Source: Sorangium cellulosum
Lineage (GTDB): Bacteria; Myxococcota_A; Polyangia; Polyangiales; Polyangiaceae
Reading direction: 5' to 3'
DNA length: 64,000 nucleotides
Assembly: GCF_002950945.1 (NCBI RefSeq)
Contig: NZ_CP012673.1
Span: forward strand, 14,251,501-14,315,500
Position 1 is the first letter of the stretch. Every line of letters begins with the position of its first letter. A program made the position numbers and the translations under genes. The notes under the pieces are model-generated. The model was not told where the DNA came from and did not search any database. It was given only the letters and a program-made list of their open reading frames with translations. Shown piece by piece: positions 17,935 to 27,300 of this stretch.

Positions 17935-18444
17935 TCAGGCGCCGCCGCCTTCGGTCTCGTCGTCCACCTCCAGGAGCTCAGGACACTTGTCCTTGACGAC
18001 CTGACACTCCTCGGGTTCGGCCGCGAGATCCTCGAGCGTCGACGCGCACGTGAGCGACCTGAGCTGCGCCGCGCTGGCGCTGGTGCAGCGGTTGAGCTCG
18101 GCGACCGTGACGCTGCACCCCGCGAACTTGCTGGTGTCGCACTCGCTGGAGGACGTTGGCCCCTCGCCGCTCAGGCACATCTGCTTCGTCGCCTCGCAGT
18201 CGCCCCCGAGGATGGCGAGCCCCGCCGCGAGCACCTCGCACGAGTCCTCGTCCGAGAGGGCCAACGTCGTGTCCACGTCCGCGCACACGGACTGGGCCTC
18301 GCTGGCGGTCAGCTCCTGAAGCTGCTTGCCGTCGAGCTCGCCCCCGCCGGTCTCGCCCCCGTTGGGCTCGTTCCCGTCATCACCACACGCGACGAGCGCG
18401 AGCCCGGCCATCAGGAACCCTGAGACGATCATCATTCGTGTCAT
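17935..18444 (-). CDS. Cys-rich lipoprotein of unknown function
   Basis: A signal peptide with a lipobox ('MAGLALVAC') marks a lipoprotein of about 150 mature residues. After a short Gly/Glu/Asn-rich linker the body holds about ten cysteines spaced in helical segments, for example 'SVCADVDTTLALSDEDSCEV' and 'DCEATKQMC', suggesting a disulfide-bonded periplasmic or outer-membrane domain. ATG 18444 has GGAG seven bases upstream. I recognise no family. It lies downstream of the remnant O-methyltransferase and in the same orientation, but a role in the biosynthetic locus is not supported. Confidence 0.7.
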   Translation of the reverse strand: MTRMMIVSGFLMAGLALVACGDDGNEPNGGETGGGELDGKQLQELTASEAQSVCADVDTTLALSDEDSCEVLAAGLAILGGDCEATKQMCLSGEGPTSSSECDTSKFAGCSVTVAELNRCTSASAAQLRSLTCASTLEDLAAEPEECQVVKDKCPELLEVDDETEGGGA

Positions 18445-18679
18445 CGGACTCTCCATGATCTGAGCCCGCGTGAAGAGCGGCGCTCGCGGGGCGACAAGGC
18501 TCCTCTCCCCTCGAGAGCGGGGCCTGCCCTCGCGCGCGACCAGCTGCGCGGGCTCACGGCATTTTACGCCCTCGGCTGATCCTGTCTTCCCTCTCGGTGA
18601 GAGCGCGCGGCGATTTTTCAGACGCGAGCGTCGCCCCGCGCGGTCGAGGGAGCTCAGGCAGAGCACGTCGGCGGGCGGC

Positions 18680-18851
18680 TCAGGCCCGCACCGCCTCGAA
18701 GACACGGCAGCTGCTCGGCGTCTCGCGCACGGCCACGAGGCGCAGCCCCGCCGCCGCGATCAGCGCGCGGGTACTCGGCCTCGGTGCGCTCGCGCCCTCC
18801 TGTGTTCACGAGCATGTCGATGTCGCTGAAGGTGAGCACCACGCGTGGATC
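18680..18851 (-). pseudogene. Remnant of an O-methyltransferase C-terminus with a frameshift
   Basis: Read on the minus strand, one frame gives 'VLTFSDIDMLVNTGG' followed by 'RERTEAEY'. After one extra base (in the GCGCGCGGGTAC run near 18768) the next frame continues 'RALIAAAGLRLVAVRETP' and 'SSCRVFEAVRA' to a stop at 18680-18682. Together these are the unmistakable last 50 or so residues of a class I (Methyltransf_2 type) O-methyltransferase. The SAM-binding part is absent upstream, where the sequence has no coding likeness. The fragment sits just downstream of the carbamoyltransferase and on the same strand. It is most simply a decayed tailoring gene of the biosynthetic locus. Confidence 0.8.
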
Positions 18852-18955
18852 GTGTTGCCGCGCTGGGTGGGCGCAGGCGGCTCCCCGCGGGCGCAGTCCG
18901 GCGAGATCGAGCTGCCCCACGTGGACGCTGGTCGGGGCCGTCCCCGCGACTCCCC

Positions 18956-20938
18956 TCATGCGCTGGTCGCGGGCGAGAGGCGCACCACGCGCTGCGACCA
19001 GAGCTCGATCAGCTCGGTGATGGTCGCCTCGCCGTCCGCCGCGGCGCCGAGCAGATCGCCGAGCCGCGCGCGGCCGTCTGCGCGCGACAGGACCTCGAAC
19101 GCCCCGGCGGACACGGCGTACGTCGCCTCGTTGTAGGTCGTGACGAGGGCGCGCTGGGTCTCGTATCCGGCCGGCGTCCGACCTCGCAGCGAGCGCAGCT
19201 TGACGAAGGCCGGCAACGCCGGGACGAGCGCCGCGTACGCGGACAGCGGCACCGCCTTCTTGCGGACGAGGTAGTCGCCGACGACAAGACAGCTGAGCTG
19301 GGTGGTGAGAAAACACGTCACGCAGTCGTCGACCGAGTCGACGATCGGCTCGGCGTGGTTGTTGAAGGACGTGTTGAGCACCACCGGGACACCGGTGATG
19401 TCCCCGAACGCCCGGATGAGCGACCAGAAGCGCTCGTTCGTGCGAAGCGAGACCGTATGGACGCGCGCGGTCCCGTTCACGTGGGTGACGGCGCCCAAGA
19501 GCTGCCGCCGGCCCTCGAGGACGGGCACCGTGAAGATCATGAAGGGCATGGCCTCGGCGCCGCCGAGATCGAAGTACTCGTGCGCGGCCTCCTCGATCAC
19601 GGACGGCGCGAAGGGCCGGAACTCCTCGCGCTTCTTGACCATCGCGTTGATGAGGTCCTTGTTCTGCGCCGGCCTGGGATCCGCCACGATGCTGCGGTTG
19701 CCGAGCGCGCGCGGGCCGAACTCCGACCGGCCCTGGGCCCACCCGATCACGTCCCCCGCCGCGATGCGCTCGGCGGCGGTCCTCGGCGCGTCGGCGAGCT
19801 CTTCCACCTCGACGAGATCGCGCCACGCGCCCAGCGCCTCGCGCACCTCGTCCCGCTCGCCGATGGACCTGCCCCAGTAAAGATGCTGGAGCACAGGAGG
19901 CCTCCGCCCCGGGGCCTCTTGCATGTGCACGGCCATGGCCGCGCCGAGGGCACAGCCCGCGTCGTGCGCGGCCGGCTGCACGAACACCCGCTTGAACAGG
20001 CCCGATCGGAGGATCTTGCCGTTCATGGTGCAGTTGTGCGCCACTCCCCCCGAGAAGCAGAGGTTCTCCTGCCCCGTCTCGCGCCGGTAATACCGCAGGC
20101 AGTGGAAGACGATGGTCTCCAGCGCCTCCTGGAGCGACGCGGCGACGTCCTTGTGCACCTGGGTGATCGGGGCCTGCGGAGCGCGCGGCAGGAGCACGCC
20201 GTAGAGGTCGAAGATCCGGTCGAAATGGATCGCCCACGCGCCCTCCGGGAGCAGCGTGTACATCGCCTGGAAGAGCGCCCGGTGCCTGCTCGGATCGCCG
20301 TACGGGGCGAGCCCCATCACCTTGTACTCGTCGAACATCCCGTACCCGAGGAACCGGATCGTCTGGACATAGAACCTGCCCAGCGAGTCCCCTTCGGGGA
20401 TGTCCCTCAGCGGCTCGAGCTTGCCGCCCGAGCCGACGGAGATGGAGCCCGACTCGCCATCGCCGCAGCCGTCCAGCGTCAGCACGAGGCTCTCGTCGTA
20501 CCCCGAGCCGAAGAGGGCGCTCGCCGCGTGGGCGGTGTGGTGCTTGACGAACCGGATGCGCCCGGGGTCGACGTCGGCGCCGAGCTCGGCGCGCAGCAGC
20601 CGCCGCATGACGTCGCGCGCCGTGCGCACCTCGGGGCCGAAGGGGAGGAATCCTCGCTTCAGCTGGTCGTCGCAGAAGGGCTCGCTGATGTAGAAGCAGA
20701 AGCGATCGATATCGTGGGCGCCGAGCCCCTGGCCCTCGACGCAGAAGCGCAACGCCTGGAGAGGAGCCTTGTTCGAATGCTTGAGGCGGCTCAGGCGCTC
20801 CTGCTCGATCGCCGCCACGACCTCGCCCTCCTCGAGGAGGACGGCGGCGCCGTCGTGCGCCGTGATGTCGTCGAACGCTGGTCGCGGATACCCCTGGTGA
20901 TCCGGCTCGTACCCGCCGCTGATTCCAAGAATTCGCAT
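18956..20938 (-). CDS. NodU/CmcH family carbamoyltransferase
   Basis: Family enzymes move a carbamoyl group from carbamoyl phosphate, via carbamoyl-AMP, to a hydroxyl of a sugar or natural product. The N-terminal Kae1-like domain begins 'MRILGISGG' and contains 'KHHTAHAASALFGSGYDE' (metal-binding histidines), 'LTLDGCGDGESGS' and 'FSGGVAHNCTMNGKI'. The C-terminal YrdC-like domain has 'GRSEFGPRALGNRSI' and 'VLNTSFNNHAEPIV'. A 60-residue tail follows. ATG 20938 is chosen because it starts the first strand; the frame is open to 21004. It is divergent from the NRPS gene across 430 bases and most likely tailors that product, implying a free hydroxyl on it. Confidence 0.88.
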   Translation of the reverse strand: MRILGISGGYEPDHQGYPRPAFDDITAHDGAAVLLEEGEVVAAIEQERLSRLKHSNKAPLQALRFCVEGQGLGAHDIDRFCFYISEPFCDDQLKRGFLPFGPEVRTARDVMRRLLRAELGADVDPGRIRFVKHHTAHAASALFGSGYDESLVLTLDGCGDGESGSISVGSGGKLEPLRDIPEGDSLGRFYVQTIRFLGYGMFDEYKVMGLAPYGDPSRHRALFQAMYTLLPEGAWAIHFDRIFDLYGVLLPRAPQAPITQVHKDVAASLQEALETIVFHCLRYYRRETGQENLCFSGGVAHNCTMNGKILRSGLFKRVFVQPAAHDAGCALGAAMAVHMQEAPGRRPPVLQHLYWGRSIGERDEVREALGAWRDLVEVEELADAPRTAAERIAAGDVIGWAQGRSEFGPRALGNRSIVADPRPAQNKDLINAMVKKREEFRPFAPSVIEEAAHEYFDLGGAEAMPFMIFTVPVLEGRRQLLGAVTHVNGTARVHTVSLRTNERFWSLIRAFGDITGVPVVLNTSFNNHAEPIVDSVDDCVTCFLTTQLSCLVVGDYLVRKKAVPLSAYAALVPALPAFVKLRSLRGRTPAGYETQRALVTTYNEATYAVSAGAFEVLSRADGRARLGDLLGAAADGEATITELIELWSQRVVRLSPATSA

Positions 20939-21020
20939 GGGCCGACATGTAGCCCGCGGATCGAGGCCTGTCGACCATCGGCCATGGCGGCGATCCGGTG
21001 TCATGCGCGGCGGCGCGCAC

Positions 21021-21060
21021 TGTTAAGAAGTGTTATGAGTCGCCGCGTTAAGTAGTGTTA
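21021..21060. promoter_or_regulatory. Paired TGTTA-N5-TGTTA direct repeats between carbamoyltransferase and NRPS genes
   Basis: The 432-base divergent region contains a small AT-rich island with TGTTA-N5-TGTTA at 21021-21035 and CGTTA-N5-TGTTA at 21046-21060. The two 15-base units match at 13 positions and are 25 bases apart. Half-site spacing of 10 bases (about one helical turn) is the layout used by several two-component response regulators, such as PhoP boxes. It lies about 85 bases upstream of the carbamoyltransferase start and 310 upstream of the NRPS start. No regulator gene is nearby, so the binding protein is unknown. I see nothing else in the region. Confidence 0.5.
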
Positions 21061-21370
21061 AACATCGGCGCGGGCACGGCCGTTCTCGCTTGTCGCGCGT
21101 TGTCACACGGCAGGATCCTCGCAAAGCGACGTCCTGGACAAGCGCTCTCCATCATGTCATCACCTGCGCCGGTCGCCCGAAACTCCACCCGACTCCCGCC
21201 ACCATCGCCCGCTCACCGCGGGCGAGCGTCCAGTCCGGCGGTCGTCGTGACAGCCTGCGCGATCTCCTGGAGCGTTCGAGGCGCGCCGGCGCGTCGCGGG
21301 CATCACCCATCGGCGCTGAGCTGGCGCAACGCTCGTCGTGGTCTCGCGATGGTATTGAAAGGATCCGCTC

Positions 21371-24300
21371 GTGATACGTGGCATGACTTCTCCGGGCCAT
21401 GACGCGCGGCTCGCCGCGCGTGGCGAGCCGCCCTGCGCGCGGACCGACGCCTCGTCGCTCCCCGAGCTGCTCGCGCTGCGCGCGCTGCGTGCGCAGCGTG
21501 CGCTGCCTGCCACAGAGCGCGCCGGCGCGCCGGCTTACGTGTACCTGGCCGAGGGGGAGGCGGAGGCGGAGGCGCTCTCGTTCGGCGCGCTCGACGCGCG
21601 CGCGCGAGCGATCGCCGCCTTCCTCCGGAGGCTCTATCCGGCGAGGAGCCGAGTGCTCCTCCTGTTCGCCCCGGGGCTCGAGTTCGTCGAGGCGTTCTTC
21701 GGGTGCCTGTACGCGGACATGGTGGCTGTACCGACGTCGCTTCCCCGGCCGAGCAAGGCGGAGTCCCGGTTCGACGCCATCATCGCGGATTGCACGCCCG
21801 CGTGCGCCCTCACGGGGGGAAGCGGCCTGCGCGAGCGGAGCCGATCGACGTCGCACGCCGGGCTGCCCGTCCACGCGCTCGGGGAGATCTCTTTGGCGGA
21901 GGGCGAGCCGCGCGCCGGCGAGCCGCGCCGCGCGCCCGAGGACGTGGCGTACCTGCAATATACCTCCGGCTCCACCTCCAGCCCGAAAGGGGTGATGGTG
22001 AGCCATCGGAACGTCCTGCAGAACTGCCGCATGCTCGCCGCCGGCTTCGGGATGGAGGAGGGCGAGACCTTCGTCACGTGGCTGCCGCACTTCCACGACA
22101 TGGGCCTGATTCACGGCCTCCTCTTGCCGCTGTACCTGGCCGGCAGGTGTTATGTCATGCCGCCGGCGGCGTTCCTCTTCCGCCCGCTGCGCTGGCTCGA
22201 GGTGCTGTCGCGCTACCGCGGCCACCACAGCGCGGCCCCGAACTTCGCGTTCGATCTGTGCGTCGCGAGCTCGACCGCGGAGCAGCGGGCCCGGCTCGAT
22301 CTCTCGGCGTGGAGGTCGGTCATCAACGGCGCCGAGCCGATCCGGGCGCGAACCCTGGCGCGGTTCTCGGACGCCTTCGCGCCATGCGGGTTCCGCGCCG
22401 AGATCATGCGGCCCGGGTATGGCCTCGCGGAGGCGACCCTGGGGGTCACCGGCGCGCCGAGGCGCCCGTCGCCGCGCGTCGTGCAGGTGAGCGCCGCCCT
22501 GCTGCAAGAGGGGCGGGCGCGCGCGTGCGCGGCCGCGGCGCCGGACGCGCAAGCGCTCGTGAGCTGCGGAAGACCGCTGCCCGACACACACGTCGCCATC
22601 GTCGATCCCACGAGCGGAGAGCCCGCGCCCGAGGCGCAGGTCGGGGAGGTGTGGGTCGCAGGCGAGGCGGTCGTGAGCGGCTACTGGCGAGACGAGCAGG
22701 CGACCAGCGCGTCGTTCGGCGCGCGGCTCCGCGGAGGCGGTGACCTCCGCTTCCTGCGCACCGGCGATCTCGGGTTCATGCATGAAGGAGAGCTGTTCGT
22801 CACCGGGCGGCTCAAGGACGTCATCATCGTCCGGGGCCGGAACTACTACCCACAGGACATCGAGCTCGCGGTCAGCGGCGCCCATGAGGCGTTCGCGCCG
22901 GATGGCGGCGCCGCCTTCGCCGTGAGCGCGGAGGACGGCATCCGCCTGCCCGTCGAGGACCCGGAGGCGGTCGTCGTCTGCCAGGAGCTGAGGCGCGGGC
23001 AGCGCGGGCTCGATCTCGAGCAGCTCGCGCGCGCCGCGCGGCGCGCCGTGGCGCAGCAGTTCGGTCTGCCCGTCGTCGCGGTCGCCCTGCTCGCCCCGCG
23101 CCGCATCCCCAAGACCACGAGCGGGAAGATCCAGCGGAGGGCGTGCAAGGCGGCGTTCCTGCGCAGTGAGCTGGAGACGCTCGGCGTGTTCTATGACGAG
23201 CAGGGACGCGACGCCGAGCCCGGCGCGGAAGCGAGCGCGGCGCCGGTGGACGACGGCCCGAGCTGTACGTCGCGCCTCGAGGCGCTCGTCAGAGACGTCC
23301 TGCAGGTCGGCGCCGAGGCGCTGCGCCGGGACGTGCCGCTCGCCGACTACGGGCTCGACTCCTTGAAGGCGGTCCAGCTCGCGAACCGCGTCGCCCGGCT
23401 CAGCGGGGCGGAGATCTCGCCCGTGCGCCTGTTCGAGGGCACGACCCTCGCCGAGCTGGAAGTTTTGCTCGAGCAGCACCACGCGCCGGACGGCCGCGAG
23501 GCCACGGCCGCCGCGGTGGGCCCGGAGCTCGCCGACGCACACGCGCCCTTTCCCCCGACCGAGGTGCAGCGAGCGTACCTGGTGGGGCGGGAAGAGACCC
23601 TCGATCTCGGGGGGGTCGGCTGTCACGTCTACCTCGAATTCGAGCGGGACGAGCTCGACGTCGAGCGGTTCGAGCGCGCGTGGAACCGGCTGATCGAGCG
23701 GCACGAGATGCTGCGCGCCGTCTTCACCGCAGGGGGTCTCCAGCGCGTCGAGCGGGCGGCGCCGCGGTTCGAGCTGAAGGTGTGGGATCACCGCGCGGAC
23801 ACCCCGGCCGGCGCCGAACGGGCGATCGAGGAGGTGCGCTCCCGGCTGTCGCACCGCGTGTTCGCGCCCGGCGAGTGGCCGCTGTTCGACGTGGGCGTGT
23901 CGCTCTTGCCGGGCGGCCGCCGTCGCGTGCACCTCAACGTGGACCTGCTCGCGATCGACGCGTGGAGCGTCGGGATCCTCTCGCGGGATCTGGAGCTGCT
24001 CTACGAGGACCCCGACCGCCGGCTTCGCCCGCTCGGGGTGAGCTTCCGGGACTGCGTCCTCGACGACCTCCGACACCGGCAAACACCGGCCCACGAGCGC
24101 TCCCTGGCCCACTGGCGCGAGCTGGTCTCGCGCCTGCCGGGAGCGCCCGAGCTGCCGCTCGCGCAGAGCCCCCGCGAGGTCACGCCTCCCCGCTTCGTGA
24201 GGCGCAAGGGGCGCCTCGCCCGGCCGGCGTGGGAGCAGCTGAAAGAGCGCGCGCGAGCCCACCGCCTCACGCCGTCGGGCGCCGTGCTCGCCGCGTTCGC

Positions 24301-27300
24301 TCAGGTGATCGGGAAGTGGAGCGCCCGCCCGGAGTTCGCGCTGACGTTGACGTCGTTCGAGCGGCCGCCCCTGCACGAGGACGTCTACGAGGTCGTCGGC
24401 GACTTCACCAGGGTGGCGCTCGTCGGCTTCGATCTGGACCGGTACGGCGCGTTCTGCGAGGCGGCCCGCGCCGCGCAGGGCCAGATCTGGAGCGCCCTCG
24501 AGCACCGGCGCGCCGGGGCGATCCAGGCGCTGCGCGAGCGGGGCGCGCCGAACGTGCCGGTGGTGTTCACGAGCCTGCTCGGCCAGGGAGGGCCGCGCTC
24601 GCGGGCGCCGTTCGCCTGGATCGGCAGGGAGATCTCCGGCATCAGCCAGACACCGCAGGTGTGGCTCGATCACCAGGTCGCGGAGGACGAGGGCGAGCTG
24701 ACGTTCTCGTGGGATGTCGTCGACGGGCTCTTCCCCGGCGGGATGGTCGAAGGGATGCTCGAGGTGTATCAGGATCTGCTCGCCCAGCTGGCGCAGGGCG
24801 GCGAGGCGTGGCAGCGCGCGGCGAAGGTCGCCCTCCCGCCCTCGCAGGGCGCGGCGCGCGCCGCGGCGAACCAGACGCAGCGGCCGGCGCCGGAGGAGCT
24901 CCTCCACACGCTGTTCGCCCGCAGCGCGGCCGAGCACCCGGAGGCGCCCGCGGTGATCGCGCCCGACGGCACCGTGACCTACGGAGAGCTCGACCGGCGG
25001 AGCAACGCGCTCGGGCGGGCCTTGCGCGCTCGCGGCGCGCGCCCCGATGCGCTCATCGCCATCGCCGCGGAGAAAGGCGTGGAGCAGGCGCTGGGCGCCC
25101 TGGCGATCCTGAAATCCGGGGCCGCCTACCTGCCCGTGGATCCGACCTGGCCGAGGGAGCGGGTGTGGGGAATCCTCGAGCAGGGCGGGGTGGAGATCGT
25201 GCTCACGCAGGCTCGGTTCGCCGAGCCGAGCCGGTGGCCCGCGGGCGTGGTCGTCCTGCCGCTCGACGCCCCGGACGGCTGGGCGGCGGACGACGCTCCC
25301 CTCGACGTCGTGCAGAGGGCCGACGACCTCGCTTACGTCATCTTCACCTCGGGCTCGACGGGCAAGCCGAAGGGGGTGGCGATCGCGCATCGCGGCGCCG
25401 TGGGCACCCTCGCCGACGTGAACGAGCGGCTCGGGGTACACGCGTCGGATCGTGTCCTGTCGCTCTCGTCGCTGGCCTTCGACCTGTCCGTGTACGACCT
25501 CTTCGGGCTGTGGGCGGCGGGAGGCGCCGTGGTCCTGCCGGACCCGGCGCACACGCGCGATCCGGCCCACTGGGACGAGATGATGACCCGGCACGGCGTG
25601 ACGTTGTGGAACACCGTCCCGGCGCTGATGCAGATGCTCGTCGAGCACCGCGCGCACCGGGCAAACGCCCGCGCCCCGCTGCGCGCGGCGCTGCTCAGCG
25701 GGGACTGGATCCCCGTGTCCCTCCCCGATCGACTCCGCGAGGTGTTCCCGGGCGCCCTCGTCCTCAGCCTCGGCGGGGCGACGGAGGCGTCGATCTGGTC
25801 GATCGCGTATCCGATAACACACGTCGATCCGCGCTGGAGGAGCATCCCTTATGGCAAGCCGCTGGCCAACCAGCAATTCCACGTGCTCGACCGGCGCATG
25901 GAGGCATGTCCCGACTGGGTGCCCGGGCGCCTCTACATCGGCGGCGCGGGCCTGGCGCGCGGGTACTGGCGGGACGAGGCGAGGACACGAGAGCGCTTCG
26001 TGACACACCCGGACACAGGCGAGCGGCTGTACTGGACCGGCGATCTGGGGCGGTACCTGCCGGACGGGAACATCGAGTTCCTCGGGCGTGAGGACCTCCA
26101 GGTGAAGATTCAAGGCCACAGGATCGAGCTCGAGGAGATCGAGGCGACGCTCCTGCAAGCCCCGGGGGTGGGGAGCGCCGTCGTCTCCGTGGGGAGCACC
26201 GCGAGCGGCGGGAAGCGGCTGATCGCCTGCGTGGCGCCGGCCCCGGGGCGGGCCGTCGACACCGCCGCGCTGCGGGCGTTCGTCGCCTCGAAGCTGCCCG
26301 AGTACATGGTGCCGAGCGTGGTGGCGCAGCTGCCGCGTCTGCCCCTCACCAGCAACGGCAAGGTCGACCGCGCCGCCGTCCCCGAGGCGGTGAGCGAACG
26401 CAGCCTGGAAGACCTGCTCCGCGCGCACGCGGCCGTGCGCGACGTGCGGCTCGAGCGGGCGGCGGACGGGTCGGGGGAGCTCGTCGTGTACGTGGTCGTC
26501 CAGGAGAGCGCGCCGGCCCCCGCCGCGTCCCTGCAGCGCGATCCGATCGAGAAGACGATGCACATGCTGAGCAAGCCGGCGCTGCGCGGCGATCTCGGCG
26601 GGGCGGCGATCCCCCTCGGCCCCGGCCAGCTCACGGATGACCAGCGGAGCGCCTTCGCCAGGCGGCGCAGCTACCGCCATTTCCGGAGCGAGCCCGTCGC
26701 CTTCGCGCGCCTTGCGGGCCTCCTCTCGCAGCTCGCCCAGGTGACCTTGCCGGGGTATCCGATCCCCAAGCAATCGTATGCCTCGGCCGGGGGCCTGTAC
26801 CCGGTGCAGGTCTATCTCTACGCAAAGCCGGGTCGCGTCGAGCAGATCCCGGGCGGGACGTTCTACTACCACCCCGAGCGGCACCAGCTCCTTCCCATCG
26901 AGATCGGGGCGCACATCGATCGTTCGGTGCATGCGAGCGTCAACGCGCAGGCGTTCGAGAGCTCGGCCTTCAGCGTGTACCTCGTGGCGGATCTCGGCGC
27001 GATCGAGCCGGTGTACGGCCGCCTGGCGCGCGATTTCTGCCTCATGGAGGCCGGGATCATCGCCCACCTGCTCGAATCGTCGGCGCCGGACCACGATCTC
27101 GGCCTGTGCCAGACGGGCGGGCTCGATTTCGCGCCCGTCGCCCGGCTGTTCAAGCTCGGTCCCCGGCACGAGCACCTGCACGGCCTCGTCGGGGGGGCGA
27201 TCTCGCCCGCGGACACGACGATCGACGCCCTGGCCCGCGCGTCGGAGGCGCTGCGGGTGATGGTCGATCTCGCGGCGCGCGCCGCCGCGGATCGGCCGGG

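Noticed and set aside
18654..21020. A 788-codon minus-strand frame over the carbamoyltransferase
   Set aside because: It is a shadow of the carbamoyltransferase gene except for its last part, which contains the O-methyltransferase remnant reported separately.
21152..27181. A 2009-codon open frame on the minus strand opposite NRPS-1, and similar long frames opposite the PKS and NRPS-2
   Set aside because: These are shadows of the high GC content at third codon positions of the real genes; their translations are Arg/Ala/Gly/His-rich and show no domain.
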